64,000 nucleotides of DNA from Nitrospiraceae bacterium (GTDB taxonomy: Bacteria; Nitrospirota; Nitrospiria; Nitrospirales; Nitrospiraceae). The notes below the pieces were generated by a model. It worked only from the letters and a program-made list of their open reading frames with translations, was not told the DNA's origin and did no database searches. The DNA lies in the NCBI GenBank assembly GCA_035623075.1, contig DASPUC010000026.1:62001-126000 (forward strand), given 5' to 3'. A program made the position numbers and the translations under genes. Shown piece by piece: positions 47,015 through 55,599 of this stretch; position 1 is the first letter of the stretch, and each line of letters starts with the position of its first letter.

Positions 47015-47956
47015 ATGACATCGGGGCATAGGATCCGAGCCATCCAGGATAATATCGCGTGCGTCATCAAGGGAAAACCGCACGTCATTGAAATGGCGGT
47101 AGTCTGCCTTCTGGCGCGAGGTCATCTGCTCCTGGAGGATGTTCCCGGCGTCGGCAAGACCACGCTCGCACACAGTCTGGCCCGTTCACTCGACTGCTCC
47201 TTCAAACGCATTCAGTTCACCAGCGACCTCCTGCCGTCGGATATCGTAGGTGTATCGATCTTCAATCGGCAAAAACAGGGGTTCGAATTCATGCCTGGCC
47301 CCATCTTCGCAAATGTCGTCTTGGCGGATGAGATCAATCGAACGACGCCGAAGACGCAGAGCAGCCTCTTAGAGGCGATGAGTGAAGCGCAAATTTCCGT
47401 CGACAACCAGACCTATCCCTTGCGCCAACCGTTCATGGTCATCGCGACACAAAACCCGGCTGAATTCCATGGAACGTTTCCCTTACCGGAATCTCAACTC
47501 GATCGATTCCTGATGCGTCTGCGTATCGGCTACCCCGCGGCAGAAGAGGAACGCAAGGTGCTCGACCGTCCCCATTCGCTCCACCCGGCGGAACATTTAC
47601 AGCCTGTGGCGGCAGTTTCAGATGTCCTCGAACTTCAGGCGCGCGTCGAACAAGTTCACATCGAAGAGAGCCTGATGGACTACCTACTTGCCATTGTGCA
47701 CGCCACCCGTCAGAGTGAATTCCTCGCATTGGGTGTCAGCACAAGAGGCGCGGTAGCGCTCAGCACGAGCGCCAAAGCCTTAGCACTCGTTCGTGGCCGA
47801 GACTATTGTCTCCCAGAGGACATGAAAGAGTTGGCCCCCGCTGTTCTCTCCCATCGCATCATGGTGAATCGAACCCACAGCATGCGGGCGCAGAATTTTG
47901 AACAGGCTGAACAGATCGTGTCGGATATCGTGGACACGGTTCCCGTTCCCGTATAA
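47015..47956 (+). CDS. MoxR-family AAA ATPase
   Basis: The 313-residue ATPase has Walker A (DVPGVGKTTLAHSLARSL), Walker B (VVLADEINRTTPKTQSSLLEAM), sensor 1 (MVIATQNPAEFHGTFPLPESQLDRFLMRL) and a C-terminal lid with SVSTRGAVAL-like LGVSTRGAVALSTSAKAL. MoxR proteins act as chaperones for assembly of metal enzymes or cell-wall complexes, and they typically precede DUF58 genes as here. Its stop is 31 bases from the DUF58 start. Confidence 0.93.
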   Translation: MTSGHRIRAIQDNIACVIKGKPHVIEMAVVCLLARGHLLLEDVPGVGKTTLAHSLARSLDCSFKRIQFTSDLLPSDIVGVSIFNRQKQGFEFMPGPIFANVVLADEINRTTPKTQSSLLEAMSEAQISVDNQTYPLRQPFMVIATQNPAEFHGTFPLPESQLDRFLMRLRIGYPAAEEERKVLDRPHSLHPAEHLQPVAAVSDVLELQARVEQVHIEESLMDYLLAIVHATRQSEFLALGVSTRGAVALSTSAKALALVRGRDYCLPEDMKELAPAVLSHRIMVNRTHSMRAQNFEQAEQIVSDIVDTVPVPV

Positions 47957-47986
47957 ACACCACGAATCCTGAATGGAACACCCACC

Positions 47987-49114
47987 ATGAAGATATTGGT
48001 GGACCACTTAGCCTCGTTCCTTCGCTGGCTCCTGAACCGGCTGTCTGTTCGTCGCTCGATTCGCCTTACATCAGAAGGGACTCGCTTCCTCCTCTTCACC
48101 CTTGGAATCGGGATTGCCGCCATCAATACCGGCAATAATCTCTTCTACTTGCTGCTGGCGATGATGTTGAGCCTCATCGTGATTTCTGGGCTCCTGTCCG
48201 AATACAGTCTTCGACGCCTGGAGTTTCGTCGACATTTTCCCGATCTGATCACTGCCCAAGACCCGACGACGGTTACTCTCTCGGTGACCAATCGCAATGG
48301 TCACATTCCCAGTTTTTCTCTCCATCTGCTTGATATTGTCGACGGCATTGATATCGATCGCGGCATGTGGATTCGTCACCTCCCTGCTCGGCAAGCAGTC
48401 CTGCTCTCATATTCGCTCGTGGCTGCCAAACGAGGCTGGCTCAAGCTCGACGGCCTTCGAGTTCAGACCTTGTTTCCGTTCGGTCTCTTTCTCAAGCGGG
48501 CGCTGTTTCGTATGCCGTCGCAGCTTCTCGTCGGGCCTCAGATCAAACCGATGGCTGTCCGATTCGTGGACGAACTGGTTTCGCAAGGCCAGGGACACTC
48601 GTTCCCGCGGCACGGCCATGGAACGGAACTTCATAACCTTCGTCTCTACCAGCCAGGGGATGACTCCCGGACCATTCATTGGATGTCCACAGCCCGCACT
48701 TCTCAGCTGATCGTCCGTGAGACCGAAACCGATGACCAGCGGCGCCTCACAGTTGCATTATCGACCACGGCGCCTCGCCAGAATGACGCGTTGTTTGAAC
48801 GAGCCGTCATCTTGGTCGCATCACTTCTATGGGAACTGTCTCAACGATCGTACTTCGTTCGACTGGTGGTCGGGACAGCGGACTCCGGCTTTGGAGCAGG
48901 CACTGCGCACTTCGGAACGATCCTGCGTTTGCTGGCTTTATGTCAACGCCGGAACCCGAATGACAAGGAGACACCGTGTTATTGTCATGACGGCCAAGAC
49001 GGGTATCTACTGGCTGTCATCCCGTGGTCCGACCCCACAGCATCTGCGGCATGGGCAGACGCAGATCGACTGCTCGATGAAACGCAGCTAGAAGAGCTCA
49101 CCCATGGCCATTGA
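47987..49114 (+). CDS. DUF58 (VWA-like) membrane protein
   Basis: The 375-residue protein has two membrane helices near the N-terminus (FLLFTLGIGIAAINTG and LLLAMMLSLIVISGLL). A DUF58 domain follows with the conserved LYQPGDDSRTIHWMSTARTSQLIVRETETD motif; the PGD...R.IHW..TAR pattern is diagnostic. Such proteins work with MoxR and the transglutaminase below. Its stop overlaps the next start by 11 bases. Confidence 0.9.
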   Translation: MKILVDHLASFLRWLLNRLSVRRSIRLTSEGTRFLLFTLGIGIAAINTGNNLFYLLLAMMLSLIVISGLLSEYSLRRLEFRRHFPDLITAQDPTTVTLSVTNRNGHIPSFSLHLLDIVDGIDIDRGMWIRHLPARQAVLLSYSLVAAKRGWLKLDGLRVQTLFPFGLFLKRALFRMPSQLLVGPQIKPMAVRFVDELVSQGQGHSFPRHGHGTELHNLRLYQPGDDSRTIHWMSTARTSQLIVRETETDDQRRLTVALSTTAPRQNDALFERAVILVASLLWELSQRSYFVRLVVGTADSGFGAGTAHFGTILRLLALCQRRNPNDKETPCYCHDGQDGYLLAVIPWSDPTASAAWADADRLLDETQLEELTHGH

Positions 49115-51272
49115 CCAAACCTTCCGATTCAGCTCCCTGCTGCTGGCTGCCTCGGCCTTTACTGGTCTGGTATTGGCGCACGCGGTCCCGCTGTGGCTAG
49201 CCGTCCTGACAGGCATCATCTTGAGCCTCACGCTGCTGCAGACTGCGGGCGTGATGGCACATCGAATCATAGCGGCAGGGACTATGGTGCGATCGGTGAT
49301 CTGGAATCTCGTTCTAATCGCGGCGTTCATCGGTTTTATCCTGGACCTCTTCCTCATCTCGCGGGAACTCCTCCCGGCCGGCATCCACTTTCTGGTGATT
49401 CTCCTCACCATCAAGCTGGCCTCACTCCGCGAGCGGCGCGACTTTCGTCATCTGTATGCCATCAGTCTGATGGCCATTTTAGCTTCCGCCGCCTTGACGA
49501 CCGATGTCTGGTACGTCCCGATCTTTCTGCTCTATCTCCTGGCCGCCGTCTGGACGCTCTTGCTCCACCACCTCACCGATAATGCTCGTCAGGCTGATAC
49601 ATCTAGGAGCGCTGTCGCTCTCAGCCATCGAATAACCAGCAGATTTTTCTGGCTCACAAATGGTATTGCCCTGACCACGTTCGGTATGACGCTCCTCATC
49701 TTCTTTATCATGCCCCGCGTCGGCACGGGATGGGTGCAAAAATCCCAGAACGCAGGGCTTCGCGCGACAGGATTCTCTGATCGAGTCGATTTGGGCACGA
49801 TCGGCTCGATCAAGCAAGATCCGAGCATCGTGATGCGTGTGGAGCTGCCGGATCAGGCGACGGATCGACACGAAGCTCTCTACCTCCGGGGCACTGCGTA
49901 CAATTATTATGACGGCCGCGCATGGAACTCGAATCCCGTGTATCGCCGTTCGCTGGCTATGTCGACGGAAGGGACATTTGTCGTCCGGTCAGGAGGGATC
50001 CGGTCATATGGGCATTCGTCACTACCATTGCGACAGGACATTCTCCTGGAAGCGCTCGACACCTCCGTCTTGTTTGCCGCACCAATTGCCGAGTCAATTA
50101 GTGGAGAATTTCCTGCTGTTCAAGCCGATACCATGGGCGGACTTCACTTGCCGTTTCCATCGACGTCACGCATCCGATATTCCGTCACCTCGCAACCGCG
50201 TCAGATGACGCCGGATGAACAATCGGCTCCTGTGCTGGATTATCCGGAAGCCATTCGCCGCCACTATCTTCAAGTGCCAAAGATTTCAGACCAGGTGGGC
50301 GAATTAGCGCAAGACATTGTGCGCAAAGCCACAGGCCCGTACGAAAAGGCGCTCGCAATTCAGGAACATCTTACCCAAAACTATCGATACAGTCTGGACG
50401 TCGAGACGTCCACCATCGAACATCCCGTCGAGGATTTCCTCTTCGTCCGAAAAACTGGATATTGTGAGCACTATGCGACTGCCATGGTGATCCTCCTCAG
50501 ATCCGTAGGCATCCCGGCGCGATTGGTAACGGGATTTCTCGCAACGGAATGGAACGAGTACGGTGGATACTACACGGTCCGTCAACAAGATGCTCATGCC
50601 TGGGTGGAAGTGTTTTTTCCTCGTTCAGGCTGGATTACCATGGATCCCACGCCAACGGTTGGCACCTCTATGGCCGGATCTCGGGGAGAGATTCTGCGAA
50701 GGCTGGGCGAGTCGTTTCGATTGTACTGGGATCGACTATTCGTTCGGTACAGCGCGGCAGATCAACTGACGTTGGTCTATGGAATCCGACAAAGCAGCGA
50801 TATCCTTCGCGATCACATCAGCACCATGTTCTCCAGCTTCTTGTCCCCTTTGACTCATCTAGTTGCTACACTTACACCCAACGCGCGAGCGTCTCAGCAA
50901 GGGGCCTTATGGTTCTTAGGCGGCTCAGCTCTTTTTGGTCTTGTAGTCCTCGCAACATTGATCTGGAGGAAAACGCAGTGGAAAGCAGCCGCTCAGAACG
51001 GCGGTGCGCGTCATCACCGAGCCATCGTGGGGCTGTATGTCCAAATGAGAAGAGTTGCAGAACGAGAGGGCATCACACGATCCGTTTCCACCACTCCGAA
51101 AGAGTTTGTGCAGCAGGTTCATCATCGGTGTGTTACTGCAGGACCGTCGGCGGCGGGATTCATTGAACTGTATTGCCGTGTGCGGTTCGGCCGTCATTTG
51201 CTCACGCAACAAGAATTCGCACAAGCGACAGAATACGCTAATTCTTTCCGTCGGATTCTACGAACGAGTTAA
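49104..51272 (+). CDS. tgpA: TgpA-like membrane transglutaminase (DUF3488 + transglutaminase)
   Basis: The 722-residue protein has an N-terminal set of about six hydrophobic helices (DUF3488). The transglutaminase core includes FVRKTGYCEHYATAMVILLRSVGIPARLVTGF, with the catalytic Cys at about residue 454, and QDAHAWVEVFFPRSGWITMDPTP, with His and Asp. A last hydrophobic helix and a DUF4129-like tail follow. It completes the MoxR-DUF58-transglutaminase operon, a common envelope cluster. The actual substrate is unknown. Confidence 0.92.
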   Translation: MAIDQTFRFSSLLLAASAFTGLVLAHAVPLWLAVLTGIILSLTLLQTAGVMAHRIIAAGTMVRSVIWNLVLIAAFIGFILDLFLISRELLPAGIHFLVILLTIKLASLRERRDFRHLYAISLMAILASAALTTDVWYVPIFLLYLLAAVWTLLLHHLTDNARQADTSRSAVALSHRITSRFFWLTNGIALTTFGMTLLIFFIMPRVGTGWVQKSQNAGLRATGFSDRVDLGTIGSIKQDPSIVMRVELPDQATDRHEALYLRGTAYNYYDGRAWNSNPVYRRSLAMSTEGTFVVRSGGIRSYGHSSLPLRQDILLEALDTSVLFAAPIAESISGEFPAVQADTMGGLHLPFPSTSRIRYSVTSQPRQMTPDEQSAPVLDYPEAIRRHYLQVPKISDQVGELAQDIVRKATGPYEKALAIQEHLTQNYRYSLDVETSTIEHPVEDFLFVRKTGYCEHYATAMVILLRSVGIPARLVTGFLATEWNEYGGYYTVRQQDAHAWVEVFFPRSGWITMDPTPTVGTSMAGSRGEILRRLGESFRLYWDRLFVRYSAADQLTLVYGIRQSSDILRDHISTMFSSFLSPLTHLVATLTPNARASQQGALWFLGGSALFGLVVLATLIWRKTQWKAAAQNGGARHHRAIVGLYVQMRRVAEREGITRSVSTTPKEFVQQVHHRCVTAGPSAAGFIELYCRVRFGRHLLTQQEFAQATEYANSFRRILRTS

Positions 51273-51464
51273 CGATCTCTTTCCAGCTCTGCCCCACCGC
51301 GTGTTCCCTTCGCGCACTGCACCAGCTCGACCCAACGGGAGAAAATTCGTTTCCTCTTACCACCTCGGTTCCTGATTTCCATCGGTTATTCGAGGCTTAA
51401 GGAACACGAAACTCTCGCCGTTGGTCAGAATTACAGCAACAGGGGTTAGGAAGGTGACATGGGC

Positions 51465-51539
51465 TGGAGCGGGAAACGGGATTTGAACCCGCGACCCTCG
51501 CCTTGGCAAGGCGATGCTCTACCACTGAGCTATTCCCGC
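51465..51539 (-). tRNA. tRNA-Gly (anticodon GCC)
   Basis: Read on the minus strand, the sequence begins GCGGGAATAGCTCAGTGGTA and has a T-arm GGGTTCAAATCCC. The anticodon loop is CTTGCCAAG, anticodon GCC. The acceptor stem GCGGGAA/TTCCCGC pairs over 7 bases, the discriminator is T, and CCA is encoded at 51465-51467. It lies alone between the transglutaminase gene and nxrA. Confidence 0.97.
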
Positions 51540-51564
51540 TCACATTTTTACGGAGAGGGACGGG

Positions 51565-51593
51565 ATTCTACTGAGCAAGGGAGGGGCTGTCAA
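51565..51593 (-). promoter_or_regulatory. sigma-70 promoter of tRNA-Gly
   Basis: On the minus strand TTGACA and TAGAAT are separated by exactly 17 bases. The -10 ends about 25 bases before the mature tRNA 5' end. One mismatch in -10; spacing and position are ideal. Confidence 0.8.
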
Positions 51594-52074
51594 GCAAGCC
51601 AACGAGACTGAATTTTTCGCTATTTTTCAGCGTTACAGATTGCCCACATGCTACGAAATAGTAACGCGACGATACTTTTCGTATGTATATGAAATTAAAA
51701 GTATTATTGAGAAGCGCACGTCATTCCAGCATATCCGCGATACACCAACTACTCACAGCACTGCTCAGATCACATCTCAACGGAAGCAAGGATTTAAGAA
51801 CAATTGACATTGATATCAACTGCTTACGATTATAATCCCATCCCCGATCTAGAGGACCTTTATGGTTCGATTATTGCGAAAGTATGCAGCCCATGATGTC
51901 CAGAAACAACAACTGTAGTGGCTGTGAAATCTTTGCTTAGTCGACGTCAGTCAGGCCTCATGCGGTTGACGCCTGGACAGCTTTTCAACGAAGGGAGGTG
52001 GTCAGGGTTTTTGTTGTGTCTCCGTGAAGAAGAGGTGGGCTGACTGAAGCCCTCAACATTAGGAGGTGTCACTC
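51594..52074 (+). promoter_or_regulatory. upstream region and leader of nxrAB
   Basis: This gene-free stretch holds the control region of nxrAB. It includes AT-rich DNA (51640-51720) and TTGACA at 51804 with TATAAT at 51831. Their spacing of 21 bases is too long, but TTGATA at 51810 is 15 bases from TATAAT, and GATTAT is 18 bases from TTGACA. A perfect 10-base palindrome TTGATATCAA lies at 51810-51819. From TATAAT to the nxrA start is a leader of about 240 bases. AGGAGG at 52061-52066 is the ribosome site. Confidence 0.5.
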
Positions 52075-55000
52075 ATGTTTTTATCACGTCGGCAGTTTTT
52101 GAAGGCGACAGCGGGGACGGTGGCGGTGGCGGCCTTAGCCGATAAGGCGCTCGCGTTGACCGCGCTGCAGCCGGTGATCGAGGTCGGGAACCCCTTGGGG
52201 GACTACCCCGATCGGTCGTGGGAGCGCGTCTACCATGACCAGTATCGGTACGATTCGTCGTTTACGTGGTGTTGTTCGCCCAACGACACGCACGGGTGCC
52301 GCGTCCGGGCCTTTGTCCGGAACGGCGTCGTGATGCGGGTGGAGCAGAACTATGACCACCAGACCTATGAAGACCTCTACGGCAACCGCGGGACCTTTGC
52401 CCATAACCCGCGCATGTGCCTGAAGGGGTTCACCTTCCATCGGCGGGTGTACGGCCCGTATCGGTTGAAGGGGCCGTTGATGCGTAAGGGCTGGAAGGAG
52501 TGGATGGATGCGGGGGCGCCGGAGCTCACGCCGGATGTGAAGCGGAAGTACAAGTTTGACAGCCGCTTCCTGGACGACATGGTCCGCGCGTCCTGGGACA
52601 CGGCCTTCACCTATGTGGCCAAAGGGTGCATTACCATCGCCACGCGCTACAGCGGCGAGGCGGGTGCCCGACGGCTCCGGGAGCAGGGCTATGCGCCGGA
52701 AATGATCGAGATGATGAAGGGCGCGGGGGTCCGCTGCTTCAAGCATCGCGCCGGCATGCCGGTCCTCGGCATCATCGGCAAGATGATGAACACGCGGTTC
52801 AATGGTGGCGTGCTGCCGCTGCTGGACTCGTGGATTCGAAAGGTCGATGCGGACAAGGCCCAGGGTGGGAAATACTATTCCAACTATACCTGGCACGGGG
52901 ACCAGGACCCGTCACACCCCTGGTGGAACGGGACACAGAATTGCGACGTCGATCTTTCCGACATGCGCTTCTCCAAGCTGAACACCAGCTGGGGGAAGAA
53001 CTTCGTCGAGAACAAGATGCCGGAAGCGCACTGGAAGCTCGAGTCCATCGAGCGCGGCGCCCGCATCGTCGTGATCACGCCGGAATATAACCCGACCGCC
53101 TACCGCGCCGACTACTGGATTCCAGTACGGCCGGAGACGGACGCGGCGAACTTCCTCGGCGTCTGCAAGATCATGATCGACGAGAATATGCAGGATATCG
53201 ATTACATCAAGGGGTACACGGACATGCCGCTGCTAGTCCGGACGGATACCCTCCAGTATCTGGATCCCCGGGATGTGATCGCCGACTACAAGTTCCCGGA
53301 CTTCTCGAAGACCTACTCAGGGCGGGTGCAGTCGCTGAAGCCGGAGCAGATCGAGCGGCTCGGCGGGATGATGGTCTGGGACCTGAACAAGAAACAGGCC
53401 GTCCCGCTCCATCGTGAGCAGGTGGGCTGGCACTTCCAGAATAGCGGAATTGATCCGGGCCTCACGGGCACCTACCGCGTTAAGTTGCTGAATGGACGCG
53501 AAGTGGACGTGATGTCGATCTATCAGATGTACTTGGTACATCTCCAGGATTACGACCTGGACACCGTCATCCAGATCTCCCGGTCTCCGAAAGATCTGGT
53601 GGTTCGGTATGCCCGTGACTCCGGGACGATCAAGCCGGCGGCCATGCACAATGGCGAAGGCGTCTGTCACTATTTCCACATGACGGAAATGGGACGCGCC
53701 GCGGCCTTGATCTCGACCCTCACCGGCAACATCGGAAAGTTTGGGACGGGTTGCCATACCTGGTCGGGCAACTACAAGGCGGGCATCTGGAATGCCACGC
53801 CCTGGTCCGGTGCCGGGTTGGCCGTGCACACGGGGGAGGATCCCTTCAACCAGACCCTCGATCCGAATGCGCATGGCAAGGAGATCAAGACCAAGAGCTA
53901 CTACTACGGCGAGGAAGTGGGCTACTGGAACCATGGGGACACGGCCCTCATCGTCAACACGCCGAAGTACGGCCGCAAAGTATTCACGGGCAAGACCCAC
54001 ATGCCGAGCCCGAGCAAGGTCCGGTGGGTCACCAACGTGAACATTCTGAACAACTCCAAGCACCACTACGACATGGTGAAGAACGTCGATCCGAACATCG
54101 AGATGATCGTCACGCAAGACATCGAGATGACCTCGGACGTGAACCATGCGGACGTGGCGTTTGCGTGCAACAGCTGGATGGAATTCACCTATCCGGAAAT
54201 GACGGGCACGGTGTCCAATCCGTGGATTCAGATCTGGAAGGGCGGGATTCGGCCGTTGTACGACACACGGAACGATGCCGATACCTTTGCCGGCGTCGCG
54301 GTCAAGCTCACGGAGATGACCGGCGATGTTCGGATCCGGCAGGTGTTCCACTTCGTGTACATGAACCGGGTGGATGTGTACGTCCAGCGCGCGCTCGATG
54401 CCAGCGCCACGTGCTACGGCTACAGTGCCGACGTGATGCTGAAGTCGGAGAAGGGCTGGATGTGCATGGGTCGCACCTATCCGCGACATCCGCTCTGGGA
54501 AGAGACGAACGAGAGCAAGCCGCAATGGACCCGGTGCGGACGCATCGAAACCTATCGCGTCGAGCCGGAAGCCATCGAGTACGGCGAAAACTTTGTCGTC
54601 CATCGGGAAGGCCCGGAGTGTACGCCCTACCTCCCGAACGCCATCATGTCGACGAACCCCTTCGTGCGACCGGATGACTACGGGATTCCGATCACGGCCC
54701 AGCACCACGACGACAAGCATGTCCGGAACATCAAGCTGCCATGGGCAGACATCAAGCGGAATGCGAATCCGTTGTGGGAGAAGGGGTACCAGTTCTACTG
54801 CGTCACCCCGAAGACCCGGCACCGGGTGCACAGCCAGTGGTCGGTGAACGACTGGGTGCAGATCTACGAGTCGAACTTCGGCGATCCGTACCGCATGGAC
54901 AAACGGACGCCGGGCGTCGGCGAGCACCAGTTGCACATCAACCCCCAGGCGGCGAAAGACCGCGGGATCAACGACGGCGACTATTGTTATGTGGACGGCA

Positions 55001-55512
55001 ACCCGGTGGACCGGCCGTACCGCGGCTGGAAACCCTCGGACCCGTTCTACAAGGTGTCGCGCCTGATGATCCGTTGTAAGTACAACCCGGCCTATCCGTA
55101 CCACGTGACGATGGCGAAACATGCCCCGTACGTGTCGACGGCGAAGTCGGTGAAAGGCCACGAGACCAGGCCGGATGGCCGGGCGATCGCGGTCGATACG
55201 GGCTATCAATCGAACTTCCGGTATGGGGCGCAGCAGTCCTTTACGCGGAGCTGGTTGATGCCGATGCACCAGACCGACTCGCTCCCGGGCAAACACGCGA
55301 TTGCCTGGAAGTTCAAGTGGGGTTATGCCATCGATCACCATGCGGTCAATACGACCCCGAAGGAATGCTTGATCCGCATCAGCAAGGCGGAAGACGGCGG
55401 CATCGGGGCGCGGGGGCCGTGGGAACCGGTCCGGACCGGCTTCACCCCCGGGCAGGAGAACGAGTTCATGATCAAGTGGCTCAAAGGCGAACACATCAAG
55501 ATCAAGGTGTAA
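52075..55512 (+). CDS. nxrA: nitrite oxidoreductase alpha subunit
   Basis: NxrA is the catalytic subunit that oxidises nitrite to nitrate. The 1145-residue protein starts with a twin-arginine signal (SRRQFLKATAGTVAVAAL), implying periplasmic location, as described for Nitrospira. Cys66, Cys67, Cys75 and Cys115 fall in the N-terminal iron-sulfur region (WCCSPNDTHGC ... RMCLKG). A bis-MGD molybdopterin fold of the type II DMSO-reductase group follows; Asp296 in DLSDMRFSKLNTSWG is a candidate Mo ligand by position (inference). ATG 52075 follows AGGAGG; an in-frame GTG at 52066 overlaps that site and is rejected. Third codon positions are strongly G/C. nxrB follows after 87 bases. Confidence 0.95.
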   Translation: MFLSRRQFLKATAGTVAVAALADKALALTALQPVIEVGNPLGDYPDRSWERVYHDQYRYDSSFTWCCSPNDTHGCRVRAFVRNGVVMRVEQNYDHQTYEDLYGNRGTFAHNPRMCLKGFTFHRRVYGPYRLKGPLMRKGWKEWMDAGAPELTPDVKRKYKFDSRFLDDMVRASWDTAFTYVAKGCITIATRYSGEAGARRLREQGYAPEMIEMMKGAGVRCFKHRAGMPVLGIIGKMMNTRFNGGVLPLLDSWIRKVDADKAQGGKYYSNYTWHGDQDPSHPWWNGTQNCDVDLSDMRFSKLNTSWGKNFVENKMPEAHWKLESIERGARIVVITPEYNPTAYRADYWIPVRPETDAANFLGVCKIMIDENMQDIDYIKGYTDMPLLVRTDTLQYLDPRDVIADYKFPDFSKTYSGRVQSLKPEQIERLGGMMVWDLNKKQAVPLHREQVGWHFQNSGIDPGLTGTYRVKLLNGREVDVMSIYQMYLVHLQDYDLDTVIQISRSPKDLVVRYARDSGTIKPAAMHNGEGVCHYFHMTEMGRAAALISTLTGNIGKFGTGCHTWSGNYKAGIWNATPWSGAGLAVHTGEDPFNQTLDPNAHGKEIKTKSYYYGEEVGYWNHGDTALIVNTPKYGRKVFTGKTHMPSPSKVRWVTNVNILNNSKHHYDMVKNVDPNIEMIVTQDIEMTSDVNHADVAFACNSWMEFTYPEMTGTVSNPWIQIWKGGIRPLYDTRNDADTFAGVAVKLTEMTGDVRIRQVFHFVYMNRVDVYVQRALDASATCYGYSADVMLKSEKGWMCMGRTYPRHPLWEETNESKPQWTRCGRIETYRVEPEAIEYGENFVVHREGPECTPYLPNAIMSTNPFVRPDDYGIPITAQHHDDKHVRNIKLPWADIKRNANPLWEKGYQFYCVTPKTRHRVHSQWSVNDWVQIYESNFGDPYRMDKRTPGVGEHQLHINPQAAKDRGINDGDYCYVDGNPVDRPYRGWKPSDPFYKVSRLMIRCKYNPAYPYHVTMAKHAPYVSTAKSVKGHETRPDGRAIAVDTGYQSNFRYGAQQSFTRSWLMPMHQTDSLPGKHAIAWKFKWGYAIDHHAVNTTPKECLIRISKAEDGGIGARGPWEPVRTGFTPGQENEFMIKWLKGEHIKIKV

Positions 55513-55599
55513 GGCCACACGTCATGCAGTTTGACCGAGATGTGCCAACTAATGAGAAGACCCATCACCATCTGATCGTGACCAGAAGGAGGAGACACA

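Noticed and set aside
46601-47173. 190-codon frame on the minus strand across the end of the unassigned protein and the start of the MoxR gene
   Set aside because: It overlaps two convincing plus-strand genes and has no recognisable motif or ribosome site.
51810-51819. Possible FNR/CRP-type site TTGATATCAA upstream of nxrA
   Set aside because: FNR sites need four bases between the half-sites (TTGAT-N4-ATCAA); here the halves abut, so it is only recorded as a palindrome.
53317-55518. Open frame of 733 codons opposite nxrA (and 404 codons opposite nxrB at 55549-56763)
   Set aside because: Both lie fully antisense to nxrAB and arise from the strong G/C bias at third codon positions. Their translations are rich in Arg, His, Val and Pro without a recognisable domain.
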